From: JBIOWF01 sp044868295
Lineage (GTDB): Bacteria > Actinomycetota > Actinomycetes > Streptosporangiales > Streptosporangiaceae
Length of the DNA stretch: 19,124 nt
Assembly: GCA_044868295.1 (NCBI GenBank)
Contig: JBIOWF010000224.1
Location: forward strand, 1-19,124
Direction: 5' to 3'
Shown here piece by piece: positions 1 to 8,266 of the stretch (position 1 is its first letter; each line of letters begins with the position of its first letter). The translations under genes and the position numbers were made by a program. The notes below the pieces were generated by a model that saw only the letters and a program-made list of their open reading frames with translations, ran no database searches and had not been told where the DNA came from.

Positions 1-107
1 AAGGCGCACGACCACGCCGGCGGGCGTGTCCTTACGCGTACGCGACCTCCAAGGAAAGGAGAACAGCTCACGCTGTTCACCGGCAAATCGATCAACAATT
101 CGGGTTG
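1..107. other. non-coding left edge with a small hairpin
   Basis: No reading frame here looks like a gene. It is the region downstream of allantoicase. A perfect 6-bp inverted repeat lies at 61-66 and 73-78 (GAACAG, loop CTCACG, CTGTTC). It could be a weak terminator for the purine operon, but it has no T-tract. On the minus strand a GGAGG-like stretch near 47-51 could belong to a further gene to the left; no start codon at proper spacing is visible. Confidence 0.3.
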
Positions 108-1226
108 TCACCGACGCGGCGAAGCCGTCCCCGACGGCACCACCGGCCTGAGTCGCTCGAAGCGCTCGGCGAGGCTCCGCTCGGCCTCGGGTGTCAACGA
201 GCCGAGCAGGCGCAGACGGGCCATGCCGCCATCGGGAAAGATGTCCAGCCGCACATGTGTGACCTCGCGGTCCGGCCCCAGGCCGTTCACGCTGTCCAGG
301 CGGAACCGGTGCCGCGTGTCCGGCTGGAGCGGGGTCCTGGGCAGGATCGGGAACCAGGCGTCGTGGTCAGCCGGCGGCGGGGTCGTACCGGGGTCGCCCA
401 CCGTGCGGGCGTCGATCCCGTGCAGCGCGGCCCAGCCGGGGGCGTTGAACACGAGGTTCGTCGTGTCCAGTTCCGCCGCGGCGATGTTTCCGGCGCCCGC
501 GAGGCGGACGACGAGCCAGTCGTTGCCGTCGTCCCGCCTGCGCGCGGTCTCCCAGCCCTCCGCCTGATTTCTGGCCAGCCCGGGGGCGATGACGTTGTTC
601 GGCGAGGAGTAGAACTCGTTGGAGCAGGACGTCACCAGCGCCCCGTTCTCCAGCGCGGCGAGATCGACGGTCAGCCCGGCCAGGAACCGGGGATCCGGAA
701 CCACCTCACCGTGGACGCGCAGCCGCGCCACGCCGCCGTCGGGGAAGATGCTCAGCCGCACGTGGGTGAAACGCCGCTCGTCCGTGACCTCGAACTCGTG
801 GACCGAATCTCCCTTCAACGCGCTCTTCGGGACGATCTCCACCCAGCCGGTCAGCTCCTCCACCGGCTCACCTCCGTCGGAGGCGCACGCTTCGACCGAG
901 GCATAGGGCGGGTAGTTGCCCTTGAACCAGGCGGTGTCGACGACGATTCCGCGGATCACACCGGGCAGGCCCAGCCGTACGACGGCCCAGTCATGGCCTG
1001 ACTCGCGGCGGCGGCGGGTCTCCCACCCGTCGTAGACCTGGCCCTTGGCACCGAACGTGTGCGCCTGGAAGAGTGCCCGGCCCGGCCTGATCAGGGCCTC
1101 CCGCTCGGCGAACGACTCGTCGTTGGCCGCGACCACCGACCCGCCGTGCGACCGCAACGCGAGATCGGGAAGCCTGGTGAAGTCGCTCAAGAGCCCTCTC
1201 CCTGTGTCACTTGCTGTTCGCGTCAT
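108..1226 (-). CDS. alc: allantoicase
   Basis: Allantoicase (allantoate amidinohydrolase) hydrolyses allantoate to ureidoglycolate and urea in the cytoplasm. The 372-residue product has the family's internal duplication. Each half carries a W-E-T-x-R-R-R / DWxVVRL block (SGHDWAVVRL in the first, GNDWLVVRL in the second) and ends with a THVRLxIFPDGGxARLR block, seen twice (near residues 153-171 and 323-341). The length is normal for bacterial allantoicases. The ATG at 1226 overlaps the allantoinase stop as ATGA, so translation is probably coupled. It is the last gene of the purine operon inside the window. No ureidoglycolate lyase or glyoxylate carboligase gene is visible downstream before the edge. 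Confidence 0.95.
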   Translation of the reverse strand: MTRTASDTGRGLLSDFTRLPDLALRSHGGSVVAANDESFAEREALIRPGRALFQAHTFGAKGQVYDGWETRRRRESGHDWAVVRLGLPGVIRGIVVDTAWFKGNYPPYASVEACASDGGEPVEELTGWVEIVPKSALKGDSVHEFEVTDERRFTHVRLSIFPDGGVARLRVHGEVVPDPRFLAGLTVDLAALENGALVTSCSNEFYSSPNNVIAPGLARNQAEGWETARRRDDGNDWLVVRLAGAGNIAAAELDTTNLVFNAPGWAALHGIDARTVGDPGTTPPPADHDAWFPILPRTPLQPDTRHRFRLDSVNGLGPDREVTHVRLDIFPDGGMARLRLLGSLTPEAERSLAERFERLRPVVPSGTASPRR

Positions 1227-2572
1227 TTGTTCGGAGACCCCGTCGGGAACCGCTCGAGAAAATCACCGCGCGGGGTGCCGAAATCGACGGCACGGCCCCG
1301 CAGCCACGTCGTGGTCACCACTCCGGTCAGCGTCTTGCCGTGGTAGGGCGAGACCGGATTCTTGTGATACAACGCGTCCACGTCCACGGTAAGGACCGCG
1401 TCCGTGTCGAAAGCCACCAGGTCCGCGTCGGCCCCGGTTCTGATCGCCCCCTTGTACGGCAGGCCGACCAGCCCGGCGGGCCCCTCCGCCATCCATCGGA
1501 CGACGTCGCGCAGGCCGTGCCCCCTGGAGACCGCCGCGGTCCAGATGGCGGGGAGGCCCAGTTGGAGCGAGGAGATGCCGCCCCAAGCGGCCGCGAAGTC
1601 CGGCACCTTGAGGTCCGGCGTCGACGGCGAGTGGTCGGAGACGACTCCCATCAGGACGCCGTCGGCGAGCCCCTGCCAGAGTGCGTCGCGGTTGGCGGCC
1701 TCCCGGATCGGCGGGCAGCACTTGTAGGCCGGACCGCTGACCTCCTCAGCGCTCAGCGTCAGGTAGTGCGGGCAGGTCTCCCCGGTGATGCGGACCCCGT
1801 CACGCTGTGCCCCGCGCAGCGGTTCCAGGCAGGCGGCGGCCGAGACGTGCACGATGTGGGCACGTGCGCCGGTCTCCGCGGCGAGCTCGATGACCTGCTC
1901 GACGGCTCTCCGCTCGGCGTTCTCGCTGCGCGACGCCAGGAACTCGGGATAGGTCGGCCCGAGCGGGTCGGTGAGCGTCGCGGGATCCTCGGCGTGGACG
2001 ATCAAGAGCCCGTCGAACGTGGCGAGCTCCCGGAGCGCGTCCCTCAGCTGATCGCGATCAAGGGCGGGGAACTCGTCCACTCCGGACGGGGACAGGAAGC
2101 ACTTGACGCCGAAGACGCCCGCCTCGTGCAGCGGCCGCAGGTCCGCGACGTTGCCCGGGACCGCCCCGCCCCAGAAGCCGACATCCACGTGGCACTGCCC
2201 CTCGGCGGCCTTCCGCTTGATCTCCAGCGCGGCCACGTTGACGGTGGGCGGCAGCGAGTTGAGCGGCATGTCGACGATCGTCGTCACGCCTCCGGCCGCC
2301 GCCGCCCTCGTGGCGCTGGCGAATCCCTCCCAATGCGTCCGCCCCGGCTCGTTGACGTGCACATGCGTGTCCACCAGCCCGGGCAGGAGCGCCACGCCGC
2401 CGAGATCCACGGTCTCCCGCGCGGACGGCGGCTCGTCATAGGGGCGCAGCGCCGCGATCTTCCCGTCCTGTACGGCCACCGCCAGCGATCTCTCGCCATC
2501 CGGCGTCACCACCCGGCGCGACCGGACGACCAGGTCGAAAGGCTCATCACGGCGGACGGTACGACGGGGCAT
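1223..2572 (-). CDS. allB: allantoinase
   Basis: Cyclic amidohydrolase that opens the hydantoin ring of allantoin to give allantoate. The 449-residue protein shows the full binuclear metal site: HVHVNEPGR (His70, His72), the lysine that is carboxylated in the family in GVKCFLSPSG (Lys157), IVHAED (His193), HIVHVS (His242) and SDHSP (Asp313). The ETCPHYLTL block is typical of allantoinases as opposed to dihydropyrimidinases. The ATG at 2572 has GGAG seven bases upstream and lies 14 bp after the glycerate kinase stop. Its stop overlaps the allantoicase start by four bases. Operon context with urate oxidase supports allantoin as substrate. Confidence 0.96.
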   Translation of the reverse strand: MPRRTVRRDEPFDLVVRSRRVVTPDGERSLAVAVQDGKIAALRPYDEPPSARETVDLGGVALLPGLVDTHVHVNEPGRTHWEGFASATRAAAAGGVTTIVDMPLNSLPPTVNVAALEIKRKAAEGQCHVDVGFWGGAVPGNVADLRPLHEAGVFGVKCFLSPSGVDEFPALDRDQLRDALRELATFDGLLIVHAEDPATLTDPLGPTYPEFLASRSENAERRAVEQVIELAAETGARAHIVHVSAAACLEPLRGAQRDGVRITGETCPHYLTLSAEEVSGPAYKCCPPIREAANRDALWQGLADGVLMGVVSDHSPSTPDLKVPDFAAAWGGISSLQLGLPAIWTAAVSRGHGLRDVVRWMAEGPAGLVGLPYKGAIRTGADADLVAFDTDAVLTVDVDALYHKNPVSPYHGKTLTGVVTTTWLRGRAVDFGTPRGDFLERFPTGSPNK

Positions 2573-2586
2573 ACGGCGGCTCCGGA

Positions 2587-4074
2587 CTATGTGGTGGCGA
2601 GGTGGGTGGCGGCGATGGTCCGGGCGAGACGTTCGAGCAGCGGCCCGGCGTCGGCGACGCAGCGCTCGACGTCGGGTTCGATGTCGGTCAGCGCGTAGGC
2701 CGCGCTGATCCCGGCCGCGTGGAGCCGCTCATCCTCGATCGTCCGCCGGCCGCACACGGCGACGACCGGCACGCCGTGTTCGGCCGCCGCCGAGGCGACG
2801 CCCAACGGGGCCTTCCCGTGCAGCGACTGCTCATCGAGTGAGCCCTCTCCTGTGATCACGAGCCGGGCGCCCTCGACACGGCGGTCGAAGTCCAGCAGGC
2901 CGAGCAGGAACTCGATGCCCGGGCTGATCTCGGCGTGCAGGAAGGCGAGCGCGGCGAAGCCCACGCCGCCCGCCGCGCCGGCGCCGGGCTGTCCCGCCAC
3001 GCCCATGCCCCGTACGACACCGTCGTGCTCGACCGCGCCCACGAGCCCGTGCGTGTGCACGGCGATGGCCGCCAGCCTGGCCAGACCGGCCGCCAGCACG
3101 GCCACGTCCTCGGGGGTGGCGCCCTTCTGCGGGCCGTACACGGCGGCGGCGCCGTTCGGGCCGAGCAGCGGGTTGTCCACGTCACTTGCGACGACGAACT
3201 CCACATCCGAGAGGTCGACGACGTCCTCCTCGTGATCGTGCCCGTGCCCGTGCCCATGGCTGTGATCACTGCCGACGGCGTGATCGTGACTGTGCGCGAG
3301 ACCATGCGAATGGCGGGGCGCGAGCCTGCCGAAGCCGGTGGTGTCGATCCGTGCCAGATCGCGGAGGGCGGCTCCGCCGAACGGCAGGTCGTCACCGTTC
3401 TCGTCGAGCAACCGGACGCCGAGCGCCTGGACCATGCCCGCTCCCCCATCGGTGCAGGCGCTGCCTCCGAGACCGAGCACGACGCGGGTGGCGCCCTGCC
3501 GGACGGCGTGGGCGATTAGCTCTCCGGTCCCGTAACTCGTGGCGGTCAGCGGTGCCGTCCCACCCGGCAGCCGTCGCAGCCCCGAAGCCTCGGCGAGCTC
3601 CACCACGGCGGTCCGCCGGACGTCCCGAGTACCGGTTTCGCGGCCGTCTGGGACGTCCCCGCTTTCTGCCTGGAGTGCGTAGGAGGCGAGCACCCGCTCG
3701 CCGGTCGGGCCGGTCACCTCGACGTCGACGCGGGTGAACCCGCTGGCCACGACCGCGTCCACGGTCCCGTCCCCGCCGTCGGCCACCGGAAGCAGGACAA
3801 CCGAGACTCCTTCCCCGTCGCTGGGCCCGCCGTCCGCCATCGGAGTCGAGGCACCCGGAACGCCGTCCCCGAGAGGCCCGCTGCCGGCCGCCGATGGCAG
3901 CGCAACGGGGAACCCACCCAGGGGGCCTGTCTCCGTGACTTCTGGCTCCGCCGCCAGGGAATCGGCCGCGCCGAAACCCGCGGCCGCCAGCCCGCTCGCC
4001 ACGTGCGCGGCCACCTGGGGGGCGGTCAGCGACCCCTTGAACTTGTCCGGCGCGATGACGACGTGATCTTTCAT
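2587..4074 (-). CDS. glxK: glycerate kinase with unusual insertions
   Basis: Glycerate kinase (GlxK/GarK family) phosphorylates glycerate with ATP, closing the route from allantoin-derived glyoxylate to glycolysis. It starts with the family signature MKDHVVIAPDKFKGSLTA and contains LLPVADGGDGTVDAV, VVLGLGGSACTDGGAGM, DVDNPLLGPNGAAAVYGPQKGA and ITGEGSLDEQSLHGKAP. At 495 residues it is about 100 longer than usual. Extra material lies at residues ~37-88 (Gly/Pro/Ala-rich), ~137-153, and 255-281, which has eleven histidines in 27 residues, mostly in H-x-H alternation. I chose the ATG at 4074 because the family N-terminus begins there; the frame stays open further upstream but that stretch has no homologous look. 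A 103-bp gap separates it from the deaminase gene. Confidence 0.93.
   Translation of the reverse strand: MKDHVVIAPDKFKGSLTAPQVAAHVASGLAAAGFGAADSLAAEPEVTETGPLGGFPVALPSAAGSGPLGDGVPGASTPMADGGPSDGEGVSVVLLPVADGGDGTVDAVVASGFTRVDVEVTGPTGERVLASYALQAESGDVPDGRETGTRDVRRTAVVELAEASGLRRLPGGTAPLTATSYGTGELIAHAVRQGATRVVLGLGGSACTDGGAGMVQALGVRLLDENGDDLPFGGAALRDLARIDTTGFGRLAPRHSHGLAHSHDHAVGSDHSHGHGHGHDHEEDVVDLSDVEFVVASDVDNPLLGPNGAAAVYGPQKGATPEDVAVLAAGLARLAAIAVHTHGLVGAVEHDGVVRGMGVAGQPGAGAAGGVGFAALAFLHAEISPGIEFLLGLLDFDRRVEGARLVITGEGSLDEQSLHGKAPLGVASAAAEHGVPVVAVCGRRTIEDERLHAAGISAAYALTDIEPDVERCVADAGPLLERLARTIAATHLATT
3232..3312 (-). other. His-rich insertion inside glycerate kinase
   Basis: Codons 255-281 of the glycerate kinase encode eleven histidines (H-S-H, H-S-H-D-H, H-S-H-G-H-G-H-G-H-D-H), followed by Glu-Glu-Asp. 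It sits between the ARIDTTGFGR segment and the VEFVVASDVDNPLLGP block, which are separated only by a short loop in ordinary members. Such stretches are common in metal-handling proteins. A role in metal binding here is inference only. Confidence 0.8.
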
Positions 4075-4177
4075 GGCTGCGACCCCTGACTGGACGACGA
4101 TGCGGCAGCCAATGATCCGTCCGCGTTCGGCGTCGTAGCAAAACGGGTCCACATTCCGGCCGGTGTCATGGGACCGG

Positions 4178-5599
4178 TCACCCTGCTGCGAGGAGGCGGC
4201 GATGGGCGGCGGTCCCGGCTCGCGCCGCCTCGGCGTCGGAGATCGTGCGCAGCTCGCCGTCCTCCACCACGGTACGGCCGCCGACGAGGAGCCGGGCGAG
4301 TGGCGGGCTCTGGCCGTACGCGAACGCGACCACGGGATCGTCGATCGCGTCGTAGAAGCCGCCCAGTCGCCACAGCGCGATGTCGGCGAGCTTTCCCGGC
4401 TCCAGCGAGCCGATCTCGCCCGCCCGGCCGAGGCAGCGGGCGCCACCGAGCGTGGCCATCTCCAGCGCCTCCCGTGCGGTCAGCGCGCGCGGGCCGTACC
4501 GGGCGCGCTGCATGAGCATGGCCATCCGGATCTCCCCGACCAGCGGGGTCATCTCGCTGGAGGCGGCGCCGTCGGCGCCCAGCCCGACCGGAGCGCCGGC
4601 GCGCAGCAGTTCGGAGACCCGGGCGATGCCCGCGCCGAGACGTCCGTTCGAGGACGGGCAGTGCGCGACTCCCGTGCCGGTTTCGGCGAAGCGCCGGATG
4701 TCCTTGTCAGTCAGATGGACGGCGTGGGCCAGCCAGACATCGGAGCCGAGCCAGCCGAGCTGCTCAAGGTACTCCACCGGGAGGACGCCGAACTGCTCCT
4801 CGCAGTGCTCGTTCTCGTCGGCCGTCTCGGCGATGTGCGTGTGCAGGCGGACGCCGTGAGAGCGGGCGAGCTCAGCGGAACGGACCATGAGCTCGCCGCT
4901 CACCGAGAAGGGTGAGCAGGGCGCGACCGCGATCCGCAGCATCGAGCCGAATGACGGATCATGATATTTCCGGATCGCTTCCTCGGTCGCCGTGAGGATC
5001 TCGTCCGCCGACTCCACGACCTCGTCCGGTGGCAGGCCGCCCTGCGACCGGCCACGGTCCATCGAGCCGCGGCACGGGTGGAACCGTACGCCGACCTGGC
5101 GGGCCGCCTGGATTTCCGCGTCGAACAGGTCGCCGCGGCCCTTGGGGAAGACGTAGTGGTGGTCGGTCGTGGTCGCGCATCCCGACTTCGCCAGCCAGGC
5201 CAGCCCGGCCGTCGCGGCGCCGGACACGACCTCGGCGTCCATCCTCGCCCACAACCGGTAGCTGGCCACCAGCCACTCGAACAGCGTCCCGTCGGGCGTG
5301 ACGCCCTGCGAGGCCCACTGGTACAGGTGATGGTGGGTGTTGACCAGCCCGGGAGTCGCCAGGCAGCCACGGGCGTCGACGCGCTCGGCGCCGTCCGGCA
5401 CGGCTCGCGCCTCCCCCGCCCCGACGGCCGTGATCCGATCGCCCTCGATCACGATGTGCCCGGATGGGATCTCCTCCCCCACGACCGGCACGATGTAGGC
5501 GTTCTCGATCACGACGCGCCGGTCGACCCCGTCGCGGGCGACTGCGTGAGCCACCGCCCCGTCGCGGGTCACCTGCTGATCAGGCCGGTCGGTGGTCAA
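4178..5599 (-). CDS. 8-oxoguanine deaminase-like amidohydrolase
   Basis: Amidohydrolase of the TRZ/ATZ (cytosine deaminase-like) branch. The best match I recognise is 8-oxoguanine deaminase, which turns 8-oxoguanine into urate; guanine deaminase-like activity cannot be excluded. With the start used here, metal ligands are the HxH of NTHHHLYQW (His89, His91), His255 in HTHIAETADE, His292 in AHAVHL and Asp343 in GLGADGAAS. The C-terminal GSLEPGKLADIALW block is the usual closing strand of the beta domain. The TTG at 5599 overlaps the upstream stop as TTGA. Alternatives are GTG at 5572 and GTG at 5512, the latter giving the compact family N-terminus V-I-E-N-A-Y-I-V. The neighbouring urate oxidase is a natural consumer of the product. 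Confidence 0.82.
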   Translation of the reverse strand: MTTDRPDQQVTRDGAVAHAVARDGVDRRVVIENAYIVPVVGEEIPSGHIVIEGDRITAVGAGEARAVPDGAERVDARGCLATPGLVNTHHHLYQWASQGVTPDGTLFEWLVASYRLWARMDAEVVSGAATAGLAWLAKSGCATTTDHHYVFPKGRGDLFDAEIQAARQVGVRFHPCRGSMDRGRSQGGLPPDEVVESADEILTATEEAIRKYHDPSFGSMLRIAVAPCSPFSVSGELMVRSAELARSHGVRLHTHIAETADENEHCEEQFGVLPVEYLEQLGWLGSDVWLAHAVHLTDKDIRRFAETGTGVAHCPSSNGRLGAGIARVSELLRAGAPVGLGADGAASSEMTPLVGEIRMAMLMQRARYGPRALTAREALEMATLGGARCLGRAGEIGSLEPGKLADIALWRLGGFYDAIDDPVVAFAYGQSPPLARLLVGGRTVVEDGELRTISDAEAARAGTAAHRRLLAAG

Positions 5600-6072
5600 C
5601 GGGAACCGGCCTTGCGGGACGCGGCCAGCCGTACGGCGTCGAGGATCTTCTCGTAGCCGGTGCAGCGGCACAGGTTTCCGGCCAGGGCCTCACGGATCTC
5701 AGCGTCCTCGGGTACGCCCGGGGTGCTGTCGATGAGTGAGTGCGCCTGCACGATGAGGCCGGGCGTGCAGAACCCGCACTGTACGGCTCCCGCCTCGACG
5801 AAGGCGCGCTGCACCTCGTCGAGGTCGTCGCCGGAGGCCAGGCCCTCGACCGTGGTCACCGAGCGGCCCTCGGCCTGTCCGGCCGCCACCAGGCAGGAGC
5901 AGACCGGTGTCCCGTCGAGGTAGACCGAGCACGAGCCGCATTCGCCCTGCTCGCAGGCATTCTTGGCGCCGGGCAGGCCGAGCCGCTCGCGCAGGACGTA
6001 GAGCAGGCTCTCGCCCTCCCACACGTCGTCGGCGGCCATCGGCTCACCGTTGACGGAGATGTTCACGCGCAT
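5596..6072 (-). CDS. xanthine dehydrogenase 2Fe-2S subunit
   Basis: Small iron-sulfur subunit of a xanthine dehydrogenase-family molybdenum hydroxylase; it passes electrons from the Mo site to FAD. The 158-residue protein has the plant-ferredoxin-type cluster motif C-x4-CGxC-x11-C (Cys40, Cys45, Cys48, Cys60), with Cys58 just before the last. It also has the second, helical-domain cluster motif CGFCTPG (Cys99, Cys102) and CRCTGYEKI (Cys135, Cys137). ATG at 6072 is preceded by a purine-rich GAGAGGGGG. It follows the FAD subunit after 45 bp. Directly downstream, where many clusters carry the large molybdopterin subunit, the deaminase gene begins instead. Confidence 0.93.
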   Translation of the reverse strand: MRVNISVNGEPMAADDVWEGESLLYVLRERLGLPGAKNACEQGECGSCSVYLDGTPVCSCLVAAGQAEGRSVTTVEGLASGDDLDEVQRAFVEAGAVQCGFCTPGLIVQAHSLIDSTPGVPEDAEIREALAGNLCRCTGYEKILDAVRLAASRKAGSR

Positions 6073-6092
6073 GGGAGCCCCCTCTCGTCGCC

Positions 6093-6119
6093 TGATCTAT
6101 CCGATCTGTCCGATCCGTC
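6093..6119 (-). repeat. three 9-bp tandem repeats between XDH subunit genes
   Basis: Three consecutive 9-bp units lie in the gap between the FAD and 2Fe-2S subunit genes. On the minus strand they read GACGGATCG, GACAGATCG, GATAGATCA. The first unit overlaps the FAD-subunit stop codon. They are probably slippage-derived; no function is evident. Confidence 0.7.
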
Positions 6120-7017
6120 AGCTTGCGGCGGCATCGGCGACAGCCCCTCTCGTGTAGTCGTTCCAGGCCCAGCCGAGCGTGCGGCGTGCCATGACGGCGA
6201 GGGAATGCAGCCGGTAGTCGGCCCGCCCCCGCACGTCGTCGATCGGCGCGGCCGCCCGCGCGGCCAGCTCGCCGAACCGGCGGGCCACGGCGGCGTCCAG
6301 GGGCGACCGGCCGTCCCAGTCCAGCTCCGCGGCGAGGAAGTCCTCCGCGGCCCTGGCCCGGCGCGGCGTGGGAGCGGCCGAGCCGATTCCCGTTCCCACG
6401 GACCGGTCCCCGGCGTTCAGCGCGATCGAGAAGGAGCACACGGCGATCACCATGGCGTTCCGGGTGCCGATCTTGGAGAAGTACTGCGGCCCCGTCGCGG
6501 CGGGGACGTGGACCGCGCGGATCAGCTCGTCGGGGTCGAGGGCGTTTCGCTTCACTCCGGTGTAGAACTCGCCGATCGGGATCATCCGGGTCCCCCGCAC
6601 CGACTCGGCCTCCACGACGGCGTCCACCGCCAGCAGCGGCGGGTGGCTGTCCCCCGCGGGCGAGGCCGCCCCCAGGTTTCCGGCGACCGTGCCCCGGTTG
6701 CGGATCTGCGGGGAGCCGACGGTCCGGGACGCCTGGGCGAGCCCCGGGAGCCATGAGCCCAGCTCGGCGATCACGCGGGAGTAGGTGACTCCGGCGCCGA
6801 TCCGGAGCAGCGAGCCGGGCACCCCGGCACGCCCACCGGCCCATGACCATTCGGCCAGCTCGGCGATCGGATTGAGATCGACGAGCGCGGCCGGGCGGCC
6901 CTTGTCGAGGTTGATCTCGACCATCACGTCGGTGCCGCCCTGGATCGGCACGGCGTCGGGCCGTTCCGCCTTCACGGCGAGGGCCTCCGCCCAGGTGGCG
7001 GGTCGCAGGAAGTCCAT
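6118..7017 (-). CDS. xanthine dehydrogenase FAD-binding subunit
   Basis: Medium, FAD-binding subunit of a molybdenum hydroxylase (CoxM/XdhB type), which hands electrons from the iron-sulfur clusters to the final acceptor. The 299-residue product has the PCMH-fold FAD loops: IQGGTDVMVEIN near residue 25 and TVGSPQIRNRGTVAGNLGAASPAGDSHPPLLA near residue 103. The C-terminal CO-dehydrogenase flavoprotein domain follows, ending ADYRLHSLAVMARRTL. Length is normal. ATG at 7017 comes three bases after the urate oxidase stop. Together with the 2Fe-2S subunit it should form an enzyme oxidising hypoxanthine/xanthine to urate, but the catalytic subunit must be encoded elsewhere. Confidence 0.93.
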   Translation of the reverse strand: MDFLRPATWAEALAVKAERPDAVPIQGGTDVMVEINLDKGRPAALVDLNPIAELAEWSWAGGRAGVPGSLLRIGAGVTYSRVIAELGSWLPGLAQASRTVGSPQIRNRGTVAGNLGAASPAGDSHPPLLAVDAVVEAESVRGTRMIPIGEFYTGVKRNALDPDELIRAVHVPAATGPQYFSKIGTRNAMVIAVCSFSIALNAGDRSVGTGIGSAAPTPRRARAAEDFLAAELDWDGRSPLDAAVARRFGELAARAAAPIDDVRGRADYRLHSLAVMARRTLGWAWNDYTRGAVADAAAS

Positions 7018-7020
7018 GCT

Positions 7021-7917
7021 CTACTCCCAGGCCGGTCCGGCGTCGGGGGCGTCGTCGCTGAGGACCGTCCCCTCGATGAGCCCGTACGGCCGGTCGGCCG
7101 CGAAGAACACCTCACCCGCGTTGTCGAGCCCGAACGGCGCCAGGTCCACGAGGAAGTGGTGCTTGTTCGGCAGCGAGAGCCGCACCTCGCAGATCTCGGG
7201 GCATTCGGCGAGGACCCGCGCGCCCATGGCGTAGAGCGTCTGCTGCAGGGAGAGGCTGTAGGTGTCGGCGAACGCGGCGAGCAGCGCCTGACGCGCCTTG
7301 TCGTATGACTTGTCCCAGTTGAACGAGGTCCAGTCGCCTTCGGTCAGAGTTGCCGCAGAGGGGACGACGCCGTGCCGCCACGACGCGGTCACCGCCGTGG
7401 CGAGGATCCTGTCCCGGGTCTCCGGCAGCGTCGTGTACTCGTCCTTGACGTAGCCCCAGAACTCGGAGTTGGTCGTGTTCAGGAGGACGAGATCGGTGAG
7501 GCCGGAGACCACCCAGGCACCCGATCCGTCGTAGTGGACGACGCAGGTGCGGGTCTCCCGGCCGGATCGCGCGAACGAGTGACCGGAGCCCGAATTGCGC
7601 TCCCAGGCGTACTCCTCGACCGCCACGCGCGCCCCGTGGATGGTCGGCTGCGAATCCACGAAGTGCCGGGCCAGCAGCAGGGCGAAGTCCTCGATCGCGC
7701 CGATGCCGTGCTTCTTGGCGAACGCGTAGACGGTGTTCTTCTGCGTGTCGGTGGGCAGCACGGCCGAGTTGTCGCCGGTCAGGTGCACGTCGGCCATGTC
7801 GCCGCGGAGCGACGTGCTGACGTTGAGGTCCTTGATGTGGTGCGCGTCGCCGTGCTTCGTGACCCTGACCACCCTGGTCTCGGCCTTGCCGTACCGGTTG
7901 GGTCCCAAGACGATCAA
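7021..7917 (-). CDS. pucL: urate oxidase (uricase)
   Basis: Cofactor-free uricase oxidises urate with O2 to 5-hydroxyisourate and H2O2. The 298-residue protein begins VLGPNRYGKAETRVVRV, with the catalytic lysine (Lys11). It has VLPTDTQKNTVYAFAKKHG, with the Thr-Asp pair of the active site (Thr56), and LPNKHHFLVDLAPFG, with the active-site histidine (His253). The start is TTG at 7917. It lies one base after the uraH stop and has a strong GGGGGAG Shine-Dalgarno sequence embedded in the last codons of uraH, so translation is likely coupled. It sits in the core uraD-uraH-uricase trio of the pathway. Length matches the family. Confidence 0.96.
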   Translation of the reverse strand: MIVLGPNRYGKAETRVVRVTKHGDAHHIKDLNVSTSLRGDMADVHLTGDNSAVLPTDTQKNTVYAFAKKHGIGAIEDFALLLARHFVDSQPTIHGARVAVEEYAWERNSGSGHSFARSGRETRTCVVHYDGSGAWVVSGLTDLVLLNTTNSEFWGYVKDEYTTLPETRDRILATAVTASWRHGVVPSAATLTEGDWTSFNWDKSYDKARQALLAAFADTYSLSLQQTLYAMGARVLAECPEICEVRLSLPNKHHFLVDLAPFGLDNAGEVFFAADRPYGLIEGTVLSDDAPDAGPAWE

Positions 7918-7918
7918 G

Positions 7919-8266
7919 CTAGCTCCCCCGATAGGTCGAGTAGGCGAACGGACTGAGCAGCAGCGGCACGTGATAGTGCTCGCCGTCGCGGTGGATCGTG
8001 AAGACGATGCTCACCTCGGGGAAGAACGCGTCCGCCCCCAGGTATCCGGCGGTGTCGAACATGAGGCGGTAGGTGCCCGGGCGCGGGTCCTCCTCCTCGT
8101 TCCACTCCCGGCCCAGCGGCGACCACCGGCGGATCCTGCCGTCCTCGTCGGTACGGCCCTCGGCGACCGGAACGAAGCCGTGCGGTGCCCGCCGCGAGAG
8201 CCGTACGAACACGTCCTTGGCCGGCTGCCCGAGCGAGGTGTCGAGCACGTGCGTGGAAAGGCTCAC
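7919..8266 (-). CDS. uraH: 5-hydroxyisourate hydrolase (transthyretin-like)
   Basis: Hydrolyses 5-hydroxyisourate to OHCU, the second step after uricase. The 115-residue protein has the N-terminal LSTHVLDTSLGQPA motif containing the catalytic His. A central FDTAGYL...FFPEVSIVFTI segment follows, then the diagnostic C-terminal YRGS tetrapeptide. The GTG at 8266 was chosen: it overlaps the uraD stop as GTGA, has GGGAGG just upstream, and gives the family N-terminus. A GTG at 8278 would add four residues but destroy that ribosome-binding site. Confidence 0.94.
   Translation of the reverse strand: MSLSTHVLDTSLGQPAKDVFVRLSRRAPHGFVPVAEGRTDEDGRIRRWSPLGREWNEEEDPRPGTYRLMFDTAGYLGADAFFPEVSIVFTIHRDGEHYHVPLLLSPFAYSTYRGS

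Noticed and set aside
105..2698. Long plus-strand open frames opposite allantoicase and allantoinase (105-1001, 1211-2698)
   Set aside because: They are antisense shadows of genes with full catalytic motifs; their products are Arg/Gly/Val-rich without recognisable domains, as expected in GC-rich DNA.
4075..4446. Upstream extension of the glycerate kinase frame to 4446
   Set aside because: The extension overlaps the 3' end of the deaminase gene in another frame and is Arg/Ser/Pro-rich; the family N-terminus starts at 4074.
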